Shown one piece after another: positions 36,510 through 47,132 of a DNA stretch of 64,000 nucleotides. The DNA is taken from NCBI RefSeq assembly GCF_902859625.1, contig NZ_CADIJX010000005.1, forward strand, positions 496,001 to 560,000, in the 5' to 3' direction. The DNA is from Achromobacter pestifer (GTDB lineage Bacteria > Pseudomonadota > Gammaproteobacteria > Burkholderiales > Burkholderiaceae_B). The first letter of the stretch is position 1. Each line of letters begins with the position of its first letter. Made by a program: the position numbers and the translations under genes. The notes beneath the pieces are model-generated. The model made no database searches and had not been told where the DNA came from. It saw nothing but the letters and a program-made list of their open reading frames with translations.

Positions 36510-37696
36510 GCGATCGCGTCCTGCCCGTTGCGCGCCACGATCGCACCGCCGGAGACGACCAGGCGGCGCGGCTTGCGGGACACCACGGCTTCGGCCACGC
36601 AGCTGGCATCCACCAAGACCAGATCGGCGCGTGCCCCTGGCGTCAGTCCGTAGTCCGCGAATCCGCAGGCACGGGCCGCGGCGCCGGTCACGCAATCAAA
36701 CGCCCATTCAACCTCGTCATCGCGCCGCAGGTCGTTGCGCAGGCCGATCATCATGGCGCGCGCCAGCATGTCTGGGCTGCCATATGGCGTCCAGGTGTCG
36801 CGGATGCCATCGTTGCCGCCGAAGATCGTGACACCGGCCTCGCGGCAAGCGCGCACGGCCGGCACGGGCCGCGAGGGCGGCGCGGTGGTCAGCACGGCCA
36901 CGTCCAGCGCGGCCAGGCGCCGCAGCAAACCATCCAGCCGCTTGGCGTCGACCCCGCCCAGGCAGAATGCGTGGCTGATGACCACCTTGCCTTGCATGCC
37001 CAGCGCGGCAACGCGGTCCAGGATCAGGTCCAGCGTGAACGCCCCCAACTCGCCGGGTTCGTGCAGATGGATGTCCACCGGCTTGCCATGCTTATCGGCC
37101 AGCGCGAACAACACATCCAGGGACTTCACGGGATCACGGTCAATGGCGGAGGGGTCAAGCCCGCCCAGCACATCTGCGCCTTGGGCCAGCGCGTGGTCCA
37201 GCAATTCGGCCGTGCCCGGGCGGATCAGCAGCCCTGATTGCGGAAACGCCACCGTTTGAATCTCAATGCGGTCAGCCAGTGCTTCGCGGGTGGCATGCAC
37301 GCCGTCCAGATGCCGCAGGCCCGCGTCGGTATCAACGTCGACATGGCTACGGATGCGCGTCGTGCCTTCTCGCAGAAATGCCAACGCCAGTGCGCGGGCA
37401 TGGCTTGCCGCGTCGTGCCCGGTGCTGGCACGCCAGGCACGCTCGTTGTCGATGCGATCCGTCAGCGCGGACCCGACCTGGTTCACGTACCAAGGCGATT
37501 CCCAGGTGGTCTTATCCAGGTGAGTGTGCCCTTCCACCAGGCCGGGCAACAGCAAGGCGCCGCCGCCGTCTTCCACCGGGGTATCCGCCGGCGCCTGGAT
37601 CTGGGGGCCGATTTTTGCGATGCGGCCAGCGCGCACCAGCACGTCCGTGGCATCGGTGGCCGACACGCGGACGTTTTTCAATAGCAGATCGATCAT
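36506..37696 (-). CDS. Cytosine-deaminase-like amidohydrolase
   Basis: A 396-residue metal-dependent hydrolase. The HxH ligand pair is H57/H59 in GHTHLDKT, a form typical of cytosine deaminase and related imidohydrolases; further ligands are in DIHLHEP and VISHAFCLGG, and the catalytic Asp in FGGNDGIRDTWTPYG. The small beta-sandwich is made from the N- and C-termini. Likely a deaminase or cyclic-amide hydrolase for a pyrimidine-like or other N-heterocycle; the substrate cannot be fixed. Start at MIDLLLKN, the first strand of the sandwich. Monocistronic, converging on the LysR gene. Confidence 0.88.
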   Translation of the reverse strand: MIDLLLKNVRVSATDATDVLVRAGRIAKIGPQIQAPADTPVEDGGGALLLPGLVEGHTHLDKTTWESPWYVNQVGSALTDRIDNERAWRASTGHDAASHARALALAFLREGTTRIRSHVDVDTDAGLRHLDGVHATREALADRIEIQTVAFPQSGLLIRPGTAELLDHALAQGADVLGGLDPSAIDRDPVKSLDVLFALADKHGKPVDIHLHEPGELGAFTLDLILDRVAALGMQGKVVISHAFCLGGVDAKRLDGLLRRLAALDVAVLTTAPPSRPVPAVRACREAGVTIFGGNDGIRDTWTPYGSPDMLARAMMIGLRNDLRRDDEVEWAFDCVTGAAARACGFADYGLTPGARADLVLVDASCVAEAVVSRKPRRLVVSGGAIVARNGQDAIA

Positions 37697-37760
37697 GGTG
37701 TATTCCCGGACAAGCGCAAGCGGCCGACCCCAAGGGCCGGCCACAAGAATCCATCAGGCA

Positions 37761-37958
37761 TCAAACTTGCGGTGGTTCGATCCAGAAGAAGCGCTCGCCT
37801 TGCCGAATCATGTCGGCGACGCCTTCAGCGCCGATGCGATAGTCCGTACCCATCAGCGAAGCGCCGCCGTCCTCATGGATGTGGATGACGGCCAGCGGAT
37901 CATTGGCCATGGTGTACCAGTAGTAACCGGGCTTGAGGTCATGCAGGTCTGTATTCAT
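37761..37958 (-). CDS. Small hypothetical protein (65 aa)
   Basis: MNTDLHDLKPGYYWYTMAND, then VIHIHEDGGASLMGTD and FFWIEPPQV. The compact, aromatic-rich sequence looks like a small beta-rich domain and is a plausible real gene. The open frame runs 25 codons further upstream but those codons are poor. The upstream GAGTATACAAATAAC region is AT-rich and may hold its promoter. Function unknown. Confidence 0.6.
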   Translation of the reverse strand: MNTDLHDLKPGYYWYTMANDPLAVIHIHEDGGASLMGTDYRIGAEGVADMIRQGERFFWIEPPQV

Positions 37959-38149
37959 GCTCTGAGTATACAAATAACGACGCCGGTACAAAAAGACAAC
38001 ACTAATACAAACCATGCCTGACATCATGAACACGACAGGTCATACTGCCCGCACCTAGACAAAAATAGCTGGTGCACCTGTCACATATCGATTTCAACGC
38101 GGCGGCGGAAACGCCTGAACGTTAATCTCGAGCGGAGAACAGCGAACGC

Positions 38150-38647
38150 ATGAAAAGGCAGTCACTTCAATTCAGCGAACCGCTTAAACAAGCCGTCTTG
38201 AACGGCTCCAAAGTGCAGAGCCGCCGCATTGTGAAGCCACAGCCGACCAAACCCACTACGGCTTGGTATGCGGATGCGGCGGACTCCGGCAGATGGGTCG
38301 CCATGGGCCCTGATCGTGATAATCCTTCCGAATTGCGCAAAACGTCCACCTGGGTCAGATGCCCCTATGGCAAATCCGGCGAAAGCATCACGCTGACGGA
38401 TGAAGCCGGCCAACCGTTTGCCACGGCGGTTGTCGTTGGCGTGCGCATACAGCGCCTGCAAAGCCTGACTGAAGCCGATGCCCGCGCCGAGGGCACGCAA
38501 GCCTTATATGAAACATCGGCTCTGCTGCCGGGCGTGCCCCTGCAAACCGCATTCGCACTGACGTGGTGCGAACGCTACGGTTCGCATGCCTGGGCCGCGA
38601 ATCCCTGGGTGTGGGTCGTGGAGTTCCGCCGCCAACAGGCGGAATAA
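38150..38647 (+). CDS. Phage-type ASCH-like protein
   Basis: 165 residues. The pattern LQFSEPLKQAVLNGSKVQS-RRIVKPQP at the start, CPYGKSGESITL in the middle, VVGVRIQRLQSLTEADARAEG, and a closing ANPWVWVVEFRR match a family common in phages and prophages that has an ASCH (PUA-like) fold. In those phage relatives the loop after CPYG usually reads GDRLWVRET; here that stretch is altered (GESITLTDE). No other phage gene is nearby, so this is an orphan remnant or a domesticated copy. GGAG lies 12 bases before the ATG. Confidence 0.75.
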   Translation: MKRQSLQFSEPLKQAVLNGSKVQSRRIVKPQPTKPTTAWYADAADSGRWVAMGPDRDNPSELRKTSTWVRCPYGKSGESITLTDEAGQPFATAVVVGVRIQRLQSLTEADARAEGTQALYETSALLPGVPLQTAFALTWCERYGSHAWAANPWVWVVEFRRQQAE

Positions 38648-38937
38648 GGGCGGCGACCCGCCGCATGCAGGCGTCACGACCTGCGTGGATGGTGACGGCG
38701 TGTAACGCCCACAATGAACTTCATCTCATTCCACCTGATTTCAATCGATTTCAAGTGCGGGTTTACCAGAGCGGATGCACCACGCCGCAGTGCAGCACAA
38801 CCGGGCTGCCGGACGATATAGCGGTTGCGGATTGTCGCTATTGAGCGTGTGCTGCTTACGAATGGCTGGCGGAAAAGCCCGAAAATAGGGGCGTCGAATA
38901 CTCAACTTTGCTGTGTCATGCAGCAGGCAGGTGCAAC
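38648..38937. other. 290-base gap with no gene
   Basis: I see only the direct pair GATTTCAATC / GATTTCAAG near 38738-38754 and no terminator or RNA. The promoter of the next gene must lie here. Confidence 0.4.
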
Positions 38938-39273
38938 ATGAAAAAATGGCTTATCGCAGGTGTCGGTGCCGCAGGTCTGCTGATCTCCAGCGTCGCATTG
39001 GCTCGTGTGGATGTGGGTATTTCCATCGGCATTCCCGGCGTGGTCTACCCGGCGCCGGTCTATGTCGCCCCCGCACCGGTCTACGTGGCCCCGCCGCCGC
39101 CCGTCTATTACCGCCCGGCTCCCGTTTATGTGGCGCCCCCGGTGGTTTACCCCGCCCCGGTTTATTACCATGGCGGCCCCTACTGGCGCGGCGGCCCGCC
39201 CCCGCGCTACTACGGCCCGGGTCACGGCTATAACCGTGGACACGGACGCGGTCACGGCGACTGGCGTCGTTAA
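38938..39273 (+). CDS. Secreted Pro/Val/Tyr-repeat protein (PXPV type)
   Basis: 111 residues: signal peptide MKKWLIAGVGAAGLLISSVALA, then repeats of PVYVAP/PVYYRPAP for about 60 residues, then a Gly/His/Arg-rich tail (GHGYNRGHGRGHGDWRR) that could bind metal or anionic polymer. Such short PXPV proteins are common in Burkholderiales and have no known function. The start was set at the signal peptide. It ends at a strong terminator five bases later. Confidence 0.8.
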   Translation: MKKWLIAGVGAAGLLISSVALARVDVGISIGIPGVVYPAPVYVAPAPVYVAPPPPVYYRPAPVYVAPPVVYPAPVYYHGGPYWRGGPPPRYYGPGHGYNRGHGRGHGDWRR

Positions 39274-39277
39274 AAAC

Positions 39278-39306
39278 AAAGGCCACTCGATTGAGTGGCC
39301 TTTTTT
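39278..39306 (+). terminator. Intrinsic terminator
   Basis: Perfect arms AAAGGCCACTC / GAGTGGCCTTT around GATT followed by a T-run. Confidence 0.93.
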
Positions 39307-39485
39307 CCGTCGGGACATTGTCCGGTGTCCCGTTGGATCAGTATCAGACCGCGGGGGCCTGCACAGGCTTGCCAGCCATGACGGCGGGCTTTTGCAATAG
39401 CGGCAGAGCCTTATTGGCTTCCTGCGGCGATTCTTGAACTAAATCAATCCATCTACGGGGGGCACTTGAGGCCCTCCACCATCCA

Positions 39486-39734
39486 TTATGCGGACGCATG
39501 AGCAAACTCCGGTTCACCGTTAAAACGCACACCATTGATTTCTTGGAACAATTGACGGCTTTCTTGTTCGGCATCGTGCAACTCTGAGAACGGCGCCTGT
39601 CCCGGCACCGTCCAGCATTTTTCCGGTGCGGTACCGCCCACTCGGCGGGTCCATATCTGCACGCGGTAGCCCTGTTCGTCTTCACGAACGACAGAGCATC
39701 TCACACGAAAATCTCCAATCATTCTTGAAGTCAT
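39486..39734 (-). CDS. Small hypothetical protein (82 aa)
   Basis: MTSRMIGDFRVRCSVVREDE, then GYRVQIWTRRVGGTAPEKC, then an acidic helix with LFQEINGVRF. AAGGAG stands seven bases before the ATG at 39734, which supports a real gene. No known domain recognised; the first half looks like a beta-meander. Flanked by AT-rich sequence and not linked to a neighbour. Confidence 0.65.
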   Translation of the reverse strand: MTSRMIGDFRVRCSVVREDEQGYRVQIWTRRVGGTAPEKCWTVPGQAPFSELHDAEQESRQLFQEINGVRFNGEPEFAHASA

Positions 39735-39905
39735 GGACAACTCCTTGTTATATAAGTGAATGAAGCGTGTAGAACGCGGGTGTATTGTGCCGCAACTATC
39801 CGGCCCTTTTATTCAAATACACAATTGCTCACATCAAAATCAAGCACTCACGTTGCCAGCATAATGAGCGAAAGCGACAGGAATATGTCGTCATGATAAA
39901 AAAAA

Positions 39906-39925
39906 ACGGAGCCCGAAGGCTCCGT
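39906..39925 (-). terminator. Intrinsic terminator of serS
   Basis: ACGGAGCC / GGCTCCGT around CGAA. Read on the minus strand it is followed by a long T-run. A smaller hairpin (ATCCACCTC/ATGGTGGAT region, 39932-39950) lies between it and the serS stop. Confidence 0.9.
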
Positions 39926-39963
39926 CTTTTTATCCACCTCATGGTGGATAGGCATAACAAGCA

Positions 39964-42693
<2,730 letters not shown>

Positions 42694-42785
42694 TGGCAGC
42701 AGATGGGGGAAGACAGCAAGAAGTTCAAGTCAGCATTACACCATGACCGCCAGCCCTTCCCCGCCCCCCGCGGCGGGCCAGGCGC

Positions 42786-43577
42786 TTACGACAATTCCGG
42801 AGGCACGAAGCGGCGGTTGGCCAGAACCGGCAACACCTTGCGGGCATGCGCCAGACGTTCGGGGTCAATGTCCGCGAACACCAGCGCCGGGGCCTCGCCC
42901 GCACGCGCCATCACGACGCCCAACGGATCCACCACCATGCTGCAACCGATGTTACGTTCGCCGCATTCGCCCGCAGCCGCCACGTAGCACGTGTTTTCCA
43001 GCGCGCGCGCCGTGACCAGGACCTCCCAGTGCATTTCCTTCAGCGGGCCACGTACCCAAGCGGCCGGCAGCACCAGCAAATCCGCGCCGTCCAGCGCCAG
43101 ACGGCGTGCCAATTCGGGGAAACGCACGTCGTAGCAAGTCATCAAACCCACGCGCAGGCCCGCGATTTCCAACAGGGGCGGGATATCGGTGCCGGGCGTG
43201 ACATTGGTGGATTCCTTCATGTTGAAGGCGTCGTACAGGTGCAGTTTGCGGTACTGCGACACGATCTGTCCGTCGCGCAGCGTGACCAGCGTATTCCAGA
43301 CCCGCCCTTCACCCGTCGGGATGTGCACGCACATCATGGTCGACAAGGATGATCCCCGGCTGGCCTCCAGCAAACGGGTCATGAAGGGGCCGTCCAGCGG
43401 TTGCGCGGCCTTCAGCACAATCTGCGGGTCGGTGATATCGCGGGCCAGGATGCCTTCGGGCAACACCAGCAGATCGGCGCCACCCGCCTGGGCGCGCTCC
43501 ATCAGGTCGACGCAGACCTGGGCGTTCTCTTCCCAGACACGGCTGACGGCGAACTGGCCCAAAGCAACTTTCAACAT
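42786..43577 (-). CDS. Carbon-nitrogen hydrolase (Nit/amidase type)
   Basis: 263 residues with the Glu-Lys-Cys triad E41 (LPEGIL), K111 (YRKLHLYD) and C148 (MTCYDVRFPE). The RKLHLYD and CYDVRFPE contexts match the Nit1/Nit2 and deaminated-glutathione-amidase/omega-amidase branch rather than nitrilases. It is divergent from the PLP enzyme at 43754 and lies at the rarA edge of the inserted cluster, so it may hydrolyse an amide product of that pathway, or belong to the older neighbourhood. Confidence 0.9.
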   Translation of the reverse strand: MLKVALGQFAVSRVWEENAQVCVDLMERAQAGGADLLVLPEGILARDITDPQIVLKAAQPLDGPFMTRLLEASRGSSLSTMMCVHIPTGEGRVWNTLVTLRDGQIVSQYRKLHLYDAFNMKESTNVTPGTDIPPLLEIAGLRVGLMTCYDVRFPELARRLALDGADLLVLPAAWVRGPLKEMHWEVLVTARALENTCYVAAAGECGERNIGCSMVVDPLGVVMARAGEAPALVFADIDPERLAHARKVLPVLANRRFVPPELS

Positions 43578-43689
43578 GACTTTTCCTTGTGGGGAACGGG
43601 TTTTCCGGCGACTTTTCCCGGTTTTCCTATTGTCGCGCCAACTCGCCGATTGCGCCGACTACGGGAAACTCCTAGCTCCCGCTTGTAAA

Positions 43690-43713
43690 TTTCTTTCACG
43701 ATAATGAAAAAAA
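43690..43713. promoter_or_regulatory. AT-rich inverted repeat, candidate RpiR operator
   Basis: TTTCTTTCA ... TGAAAAAAA with a six-base centre, in the otherwise GC-rich gap between the divergent hydrolase and PLP-enzyme genes. RpiR/MurR-type regulators often bind TGAAA-TTTCA-like sites, and an RpiR gene lies in this cluster. Inference only. Confidence 0.4.
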
Positions 43714-43753
43714 TCTACTTTGACGTAAATATTTTCCATAACCAGCGCCCGCC

Positions 43754-45022
43754 ATGACGAACTCCTCCTCCCCCGCAGCCCTGTTGGACGTGAACGGCAA
43801 AGGCCTGGGCGCCTTTCCCGAATCCTGTAGCACCGCCGACGTGGCGGCCCTGAACTGGAATCTGCTGCGCGAAGACGTCAGCCTGCCCGTGGCGGTGCTG
43901 TACGAAGCGCGCGTCCGCCACAACCTGCAATGGATGCAGCAGTTCATGGAGGCGTACCACGTCAAGTTGGCGCCGCACGGCAAAACCACGATGAGCCCCG
44001 CCCTGTTCAAGCGCCAGATCGACAACGGCGCCTGGGGCATCACGCTGGCCACCGCGCCGCAAGTGCTGGCTGCCTATCAGCACGGCATCCGCCGGGTCCT
44101 GATGGCCAACCAACTGGTGGGCCGCGCCAACATGGCCATCATCGCGCGTTTGCTGCAAGACCCCGCCTTTACCTATTTCTGCATTGTGGACTCGCCCGCC
44201 AATGCCGCCCAGTTGGGCAAATTCTTCGGTGAACAAGGCCTGATCCTGCCTGTGTTGATTGAACTGGGCCCCACCGGTGGCCGCACGGGCGTGCGTGATG
44301 ACGCGCAATTGCAGGCGGTGGTCGAGGAAATCGGCCGTTGGCCCGGCCTGACCCTGGCCGGCATCGAAGTCTATGAAGGTGTGTTGCAGGAAGAAGCCGC
44401 CATCCGCGCCTTCCTGCGCCGCGCCACCGACGCCCTGCGCGGACTGGCCAGCGCCGGCCGCCTGCGCAAGAGCGGCCCCGCGATCATCTCCGGCGCCGGC
44501 TCGGCGTGGTTCGATGTCGTGGCCGAAGAATTCTCGCAGCTGGACATTGGCTTGCCGCTGGAAGTGGTGCTGCGCCCCGGCTGCTACTTGTCGCACGACG
44601 TGGGCGTCTACCGGTCGGCTGCCGAACGCATCAACGCCCACAACCCCGTGGCGCAAAAAATGGAACCCGGCCTGCTGCCCGCCTTGCAGGTCTGGGCCTA
44701 CGTGCAATCGCTGCCCGAACCCGGCCGCGCCATCATCGCGATGGGCAAGCGTGACGCCGCGTTCGATGCGGGCCTGCCTACCCCCGCCCTGGTGTTCCGA
44801 CCGGGCCAGGAAGCCCCCACCGCCGCACCCGGCACCTGGAAGCTGACCGCCATGATGGATCAGCACGCCTTCATGCAGATCGGCGATGGCGACGACATCC
44901 AGGTCGGCGACATGATCGCCTTCGATATCTCGCACCCCTGCCTGACCTTCGACAAATGGCGCCAGGTCCTGCTGGTGGACGAGCAATACCGCGTCACCGA
45001 CGTAGCCGAAACCTTTTTCTGA
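43754..45022 (+). CDS. D-serine-dehydratase/D-threonine-aldolase-like PLP enzyme (amino acid deaminase)
   Basis: A 422-residue fold type III PLP enzyme: alanine-racemase-like barrel followed by the D-serine-dehydratase-like C-terminal domain. The PLP Lys is K77 in APHGKTTMSP, the signature of this group. Near the end SHPCLTF carries H394-x-C396, the zinc pair of eukaryotic-type D-serine dehydratase. It probably removes ammonia from D-serine, D-threonine or a related D-amino acid, or cleaves 3-hydroxy-D-amino acids. First gene of the importer cluster, 32 bp before the binding-protein gene. Confidence 0.88.
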   Translation: MTNSSSPAALLDVNGKGLGAFPESCSTADVAALNWNLLREDVSLPVAVLYEARVRHNLQWMQQFMEAYHVKLAPHGKTTMSPALFKRQIDNGAWGITLATAPQVLAAYQHGIRRVLMANQLVGRANMAIIARLLQDPAFTYFCIVDSPANAAQLGKFFGEQGLILPVLIELGPTGGRTGVRDDAQLQAVVEEIGRWPGLTLAGIEVYEGVLQEEAAIRAFLRRATDALRGLASAGRLRKSGPAIISGAGSAWFDVVAEEFSQLDIGLPLEVVLRPGCYLSHDVGVYRSAAERINAHNPVAQKMEPGLLPALQVWAYVQSLPEPGRAIIAMGKRDAAFDAGLPTPALVFRPGQEAPTAAPGTWKLTAMMDQHAFMQIGDGDDIQVGDMIAFDISHPCLTFDKWRQVLLVDEQYRVTDVAETFF

Positions 45023-45054
45023 CCCCTTGTTTTTGACCCTCTGGAGAGAGAATC

Positions 45055-46614
45055 ATGAACTTCCGACCCTCACGGCGAGGCGGTGGGCTGACCAGCCTGC
45101 TCGCGGCCGGCGCAATTGGCTTGACCGCACTGTCGTCCCCCGCCCTCTGTGCCACGCCGGTCAAGGGAGGCACGATTTCCGTCGCCACCATCGGTGAACC
45201 GCCCACGCTGGACCCGATGACCAGCACGGCCGACCTGGTGGGCATCCTGACGCAGCATTTCTTTGAAACGCTGTACACCTTCGACGCCAAGTGGAATTTG
45301 ACCCCGCTGTTGGCCGACAAGATGCCGGACGTCACCCCCGACGGCCTGATCTACACCATTCCCCTGCGCCAGGGCATCACCTTCCATGACGGCTCCAAGA
45401 TGGATTCGTCGGACGTATTGGCCTCGCTCAAGCGCTGGACCGAAACGGCCACGCGCGGCAAGGGCGCGGCCAAGGTCATCAGCAGCATCGAGGCGCCCGA
45501 CGCCAATACCATCCGCATCACGCTCAAGCAGCCGTACGCGCCGTTGACCGCGCTGCTGGCCATGAACAACGCCGCCGCCGTCATCATGCCCAAGGGCAAG
45601 ATCGCGCCAGTGCTGACCGAAATCGTCGGCACGGGCCCGTACCAACTGAAGGCCCGCGTGCCGGACCAGTACATCCAGCTGGTGCGCTTTGAAGGCTACA
45701 AGCAACGCGAAGGCGAACCTGACGGCTACGGCGGCGCGCGCAAGCAATACCTGGACGAAATCCGCTTCGTGCCAGTCAGCAACGCCAACACCCGCTCGGA
45801 AGCGGCTGCCGCCGGCCAGTTCGACTATGTCGATTCGCTGCCGGTGGAAGCCCTGGACAAGCTCAAGGGCGGCCGTTCGGACCCGGTGATGCTCAAGCCT
45901 TTCGGCTGGCCGCGTCTGGTGCTCAACACCAAGCAAGGCATCATGTCCAACCTGGCCGTGCGTCAGGCAGTGCAATTGGCACTGAATGAAGAAGACATGC
46001 TGTTCGCCGCCTTCGGCAACAAGGAGTTCTACAAGCTCAATGGCGACCTGTATCCGGAAGGCTACCCGTGGGCCACGTCGCTGGGCGGCAAGGTCTACAA
46101 CAAGGCCGACTCCGCCGCCGCCAAGAAGCTGCTGGATGGCGCCAACGTCGCCGACAAGAAGATCCGCATCCTGACCAGCCAGCAGTATGAGTTCCATTAC
46201 AAGATGGCGCTGGTGGCCGCTGAGTACCTGAAGGCTGCTGGTTTCACGGTGGACATGCAGGTCGTGGATTGGGCCACCTTGACGCAACGCCGCCAGGACC
46301 CGGCCGTGTGGGACATCTTCATCACCCACAGCGTGTTCCTGCCGGAACCCGCGTTGATCGACTTCCCGTCCAAGGACGCGCCAGGCTGGTGGGACACGCC
46401 CCGCCGCGCGCAGGTGATGGACGCCTTCAATCAGGCGCGCACGCAGGAAGAACGCATCAAGCGCTGGGCCGATGTGCAGCAGGCGGTGTATGACGAGATC
46501 CCCTTCGTCAAGGTCGGCGACTTCAACGCCCAGGCCGCACGTTCGCCGTCGCTGCAAGGCACCAAGCCAGCCCCGTGGCCGTACTTCTGGAACGCCTGGA
46601 AGAGCGCCAAGTAA
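45055..46614 (+). CDS. ABC transporter periplasmic binding protein (peptide/DppA-OppA family)
   Basis: 519 residues, SBP_bac_5 family. A basic signal peptide ends near SSPALCA; the mature part begins GGTISVATIGEPPTLDPM, the family start, with YTIPLRQGITFHDGSKMDSSD (the conserved hallmark segment) about residue 100. It delivers peptides or similar compounds to the permeases encoded downstream. The following gap of 518 bases holds repeat element B and a 21-bp array, unusual inside an operon. Confidence 0.95.
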   Translation: MNFRPSRRGGGLTSLLAAGAIGLTALSSPALCATPVKGGTISVATIGEPPTLDPMTSTADLVGILTQHFFETLYTFDAKWNLTPLLADKMPDVTPDGLIYTIPLRQGITFHDGSKMDSSDVLASLKRWTETATRGKGAAKVISSIEAPDANTIRITLKQPYAPLTALLAMNNAAAVIMPKGKIAPVLTEIVGTGPYQLKARVPDQYIQLVRFEGYKQREGEPDGYGGARKQYLDEIRFVPVSNANTRSEAAAAGQFDYVDSLPVEALDKLKGGRSDPVMLKPFGWPRLVLNTKQGIMSNLAVRQAVQLALNEEDMLFAAFGNKEFYKLNGDLYPEGYPWATSLGGKVYNKADSAAAKKLLDGANVADKKIRILTSQQYEFHYKMALVAAEYLKAAGFTVDMQVVDWATLTQRRQDPAVWDIFITHSVFLPEPALIDFPSKDAPGWWDTPRRAQVMDAFNQARTQEERIKRWADVQQAVYDEIPFVKVGDFNAQAARSPSLQGTKPAPWPYFWNAWKSAK

Positions 46615-46665
46615 AACTGCCTGAAGGGGGAAATGGCTCGCAAGAGCCAGCCCCCATCCCGAGTT

Positions 46666-46846
46666 CGTAGGATGGGTGTAGCGCGAGAGGACCCGCGCAA
46701 AAACGCGAATGCCAAGCGCGCGCAACCCATCAAGCAGCAGTGAGTTCTTGGCGGCTCCTGCCAGAGCAGAATCGTTGCTTGATGGGTTGCGCGCGCTGAG
46801 CATGTTCTTTCTTGCATGGAGCCTCTCGCGCTACACCCATCCTACG
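46666..46846. repeat. Nested inverted-repeat element, copy B
   Basis: 181 bases. Perfect 25-base outer arms at 46666-46690 and 46822-46846 contain GTAGGATGGGTGTAGCGCGA. Perfect 20-base inner arms at 46716-46735 and 46777-46796 contain CAACCCATCAAGC. The spacers between outer and inner arms are 25 bases on each side. It lies between the binding-protein and first permease genes of an ABC operon, directly against a 21-bp tandem array. Confidence 0.9.
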
Positions 46847-47119
46847 TGCCCCGACAGTCGTAGTTCGTGCGCCGACGGTCGTGGTTCATGTCGCGACAGT
46901 CGTAGTTCATGCCTCGACAGTCGTGGTTCATGCCCCGACAGTCGTAGTTCGTGCCCCGACAGTCGTGGTTCATGCCCCGACAGTCGTAGTTCATGCCCCG
47001 ACAGTCGTGGTTCATGCCCCGACAGTCGTAGTTCATGCCCCGACGGTCGTGGTTCATGCCTCGACAGTCATCGTTCATGCCTCGACAGTCATACCCCGTG
47101 CCCCGAAAGTCGTATTTTT
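46847..47119. repeat. 21-bp tandem array, about 13 units
   Basis: Unit TGCCCCGACAGTCGTAGTTC plus A/G. Units 4-10 alternate between GTAG and GTGG versions, giving a 42-base higher-order period; units at both ends are more diverged. Since 21 is a multiple of 3, the array is an open frame coding A-P-T-V-V-V-H repeats, in frame with the permease start downstream. Confidence 0.92.
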
Positions 47120-47132
47120 TAGGACTGCCATC

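Noticed and set aside
38150..39734. A prophage remnant
   Set aside because: Only one phage-like gene is present; no integrase, attachment repeats or structural genes.
46847..47119. CRISPR array
   Set aside because: Units are head-to-tail 21-mers without unique spacers, and there are no cas genes.
46812..47132. N-terminal extension of the permease made of APTVVVH repeats
   Set aside because: It is translation of a repeat element and a 21-bp tandem array. A proper start (GTG 47133 with AGGA) and the normal DppB N-terminus follow.
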